DNA of 25,710 bases from Bodo saltans. Taxonomy: Eukaryota > Euglenozoa > Kinetoplastea > Eubodonida > Bodonidae. The notes under the pieces were generated by a model. That model made no database searches. It saw only the letters and a program-made list of their open reading frames with translations, and was not told where the DNA came from. Shown here in pieces: positions 24,255 through 25,710 of this stretch. Location: contig CYKH01000368.1 in the NCBI GenBank assembly GCA_001460835.1, positions 1 through 25,710 of the forward strand. Direction: 5' to 3'. Position 1 is the stretch's first letter, and the number at the start of each line of letters is the position of its first letter. The translations under genes were made by a program, and so were the position numbers.

Positions 24255-24974
24255 ATGTTTGAGACGCGGCATTTTGTTACTGGAAACTTTGAATCCCACG
24301 CAAAGTTTGTCGATGATGCCACGTACAGCACAATCCTTGACAACGTAGTGAAGGCAACCTGTGATGTGTTTATCACAAGACCAAGGCTAACGTCGTCGTC
24401 GGTGTCAGACCTTGATCGCCGAGTGCTGATTGAAGACGCGAACGAAGATGTTGAGATCCTTCTGGGCGAGCGTGTCGGCCTACCTCACGCCGATTGGTGG
24501 ATTCCAGGAGGCCGTGTGATGCCTGGGGAGACCGTTGACGCTACCGCCAGGCGTGTTCTTCGTCGAGAGTTAAAGCTTGACATCGGTGAAGAGCCAGGGC
24601 GAGTAAGGACAGTTGCGCACTACACCTTCGTATGGGACACTAGAACGCAGGAGCCCATTCATAACGGTACCTGTGATGTAAGTATTATCCTCCGCGTCGA
24701 CTTGACCCGTGAAGAATCAGAGCGCGTCGAATTCATTAGCAAGGAATACAAGCAGCTTGAATGGCGAACGCTAGCATCGCAGGCGGCGCTCCCTCCTGGC
24801 AGCCTTCACCCAGCATTGGAACAAGGAGTGAAAGATTTGTGCGCGATGAGAGAGTGGGAGAGGGTGCAAACTGCCCTTGATGCTGTGGAAAATGTTGATG
24901 GCGCCGACTCAACAACACTTCGAGATATTGTGAAGCGTCTCAAGAAGTTCAGCGAGTTGAAGGCCGTTGTGTAA
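24255..24974 (+). CDS. Nudix hydrolase, GDP-mannose-hydrolase-type box
   Basis: A 239-residue Nudix-fold protein. The Nudix box at about residues 85-110 reads PGGRVMPGETVDATARRVL, then RRELKLD. It departs from the canonical G-x5-E-x7-R-E-U-x-E-E-x-G-U: the G-x5-E and R are kept, but the RE glutamate is Val, the first Glu of the EE pair is Arg, and only the last Glu remains. This altered spacing (R-x4-E) is the one found in bacterial GDP-mannose mannosyl hydrolase (Gmm/NudD), which cleaves at the sugar carbon. WWIPGGRV also matches that family. The His used as base in E. coli Gmm does not obviously align here, so the substrate is uncertain. An N-terminal 70-residue region precedes the Nudix fold. 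Start at the first in-frame ATG; an upstream non-ATG start is possible. Confidence 0.85.
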   Translation: MFETRHFVTGNFESHAKFVDDATYSTILDNVVKATCDVFITRPRLTSSSVSDLDRRVLIEDANEDVEILLGERVGLPHADWWIPGGRVMPGETVDATARRVLRRELKLDIGEEPGRVRTVAHYTFVWDTRTQEPIHNGTCDVSIILRVDLTREESERVEFISKEYKQLEWRTLASQAALPPGSLHPALEQGVKDLCAMREWERVQTALDAVENVDGADSTTLRDIVKRLKKFSELKAVV

Positions 24975-25078
24975 CCGAATGGTTGCTTAGGGGGCTGTCA
25001 ACTTGACTGACGATCGCTTGAAAATACGACTATGAAGAGAAAGTTGAATATTTGTGGTCTGCTCCCACGCACGAATCG

Positions 25079-25104
25079 TTTTGCTCTTCTTCTTAATCGC
25101 GTAG
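25079..25104 (+). promoter_or_regulatory. Predicted trans-splice acceptor, last gene
   Basis: Pyrimidine tract TTTTGCTCTTCTTCTTAATC followed by GCGTAG with AG at 25103-25104. The AG lies at the left end of a 34-bp tandem duplication, so a second AG occurs at 25137-25138 without its own pyrimidine tract. Confidence 0.45.
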
Positions 25105-25134
25105 GAAACATAATCATCACAACACAAATAAGAA
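25101..25134 (+). repeat. 34-bp tandem repeat, copy 1
   Basis: Starts GTAGGAAACATAATCATC and ends AATAAGAA; followed immediately by an identical copy at 25135-25168. Lies in the predicted 5' UTR. Confidence 0.95.
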
Positions 25135-25168
25135 GTAGGAAACATAATCATCACAACACAAATAAGAA
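25135..25168 (+). repeat. 34-bp tandem repeat, copy 2
   Basis: Exact second copy, ending 3 nt before ATG 25172. It lengthens the 5' UTR and repeats the splice-acceptor AG. Confidence 0.95.
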
Positions 25169-25171
25169 AGA

Positions 25172-25666
25172 ATGTTTGGAGACAATCCGAATGATGCCGT
25201 GAAGTCAATTGGAAGTCGTGCGGACGAGACCAAAAGTACGATGTCCAAGATGCGAGCCGACCCAGAGGGCGAAATTGGCATCACGCGGGAGGAGCTTTTG
25301 CGTCGTCAAAAAGAAGCGCAACAATCACTGAAGGTAAATCTCGGTGAAGGCAAGACACTGGATATCAAGAGCTCCGCACGCGCTCAACAAATTGTGCAGC
25401 GTGGGACGGCGAAGCTTCAGCAAGAAAAAAGAAGGAAAGACCTTGCCGATAAAATGGAGCTTTTTAAGAAAGGGCGTTGGGTCTTCAGTGCCTTCGCTTT
25501 CTTGTTTGTTGGATATCTAGCGACTGAGTACCTCCTTCCGCAATACGCAAGAATTCAGCAACGCGGCCAAATTATGGAGATGCGGCGTGTTCGCGCGGAA
25601 GCAGCCCTGGAGAAGGTCATGGCCGACAGAGAAGCTGCTGCCCGACAGCAGGCATCCTCAAAATAG
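25172..25666 (+). CDS. Small single-span membrane protein, hypothetical
   Basis: A 164-residue protein. Residues 1-100 are hydrophilic and helical with alternating charges (REELLRRQKEAQQSL, AQQIVQRGTAKLQQEKRRKD). Residues 103-123 form one transmembrane helix (WVFSAFAFLFVGYLATEYLLP) preceded by KKGRW. The C-terminal 40 residues are a charged, probably coiled-coil helix (MEMRRVRAEAALEKVMADRE). There is no signal peptide and no recognised family; the architecture would suit a mitochondrial inner-membrane or ER-membrane assembly factor, but this is inference. The gene is complete, with its stop 44 bp from the window edge. Confidence 0.8.
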   Translation: MFGDNPNDAVKSIGSRADETKSTMSKMRADPEGEIGITREELLRRQKEAQQSLKVNLGEGKTLDIKSSARAQQIVQRGTAKLQQEKRRKDLADKMELFKKGRWVFSAFAFLFVGYLATEYLLPQYARIQQRGQIMEMRRVRAEAALEKVMADREAAARQQASSK

Positions 25667-25710
25667 TGCGCAACGTCTTCCCGTTGTTGCCGAACATGTC
25701 CCCTCAGGGG

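Noticed and set aside
24190-24348. Short ORF overlapping the Nudix 5' region as a separate gene
   Set aside because: Its translation has no features and it overlaps the Nudix frame; at most it is an upstream ORF.

Overview
The window looks like nuclear DNA of a kinetoplastid flagellate, most likely a free-living bodonid such as Bodo saltans (inferred, not searched). All convincing genes lie on the + strand, are open without obvious introns, and are separated by about 0.2-1 kb. Most start codons are preceded within about 100 bp by a polypyrimidine run and an AG, the arrangement of a polycistronic unit processed by spliced-leader trans-splicing. Several products fit a flagellate: a HYLS1-type basal-body protein, an N-terminally acylated PI-PLC of the trypanosomatid type, and an FG-nucleoporin.

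Layout: 1-3072, 3' part of a large gene with a long disordered tail. 3523-4665, Cys-rich scramblase/tubby-like gene whose reading frame is cut by one TAG near its 5' end. 5202-6197, cathepsin B. 6435-7697, membrane-anchored acidic protein. 7880-8658, exact 388-bp tandem duplication that yields a truncated copy (7926-8390) in front of the full gene (8314-9336) for a predicted myristoylated/palmitoylated protein. 9337-10392, about 1 kb with no gene. 10393-10983, small helical protein, possibly BLOC-1/BORC-like. 11134-12360, HYLS1. 12546-14909, Nup58-like FG-nucleoporin interrupted by a 93-bp insert. 15120-17498, PI-PLC. 17704-21831, large membrane protein with an ambiguous N-terminal frame. 22080-23921, U-box protein. 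24255-24974, Nudix hydrolase with a GDP-mannose-hydrolase-type box. 25172-25666, small single-span membrane protein.

The genes do not form a pathway; in kinetoplastids, neighbours in a polycistron are usually unrelated. The most unusual content is structural. Three duplications (388 bp tandem, 81 bp dispersed, 34 bp tandem) all look identical between copies, and each contains the 5' flank and predicted trans-splice acceptor of a gene. The 81-bp one has been placed inside the FG-nucleoporin frame between 30-bp direct repeats, next to a T12 run. This could be a newly formed intron, a captured trans-splice acceptor that splits the gene, a template-switch mutation, or an assembly error. Functional calls come from motif reading alone.
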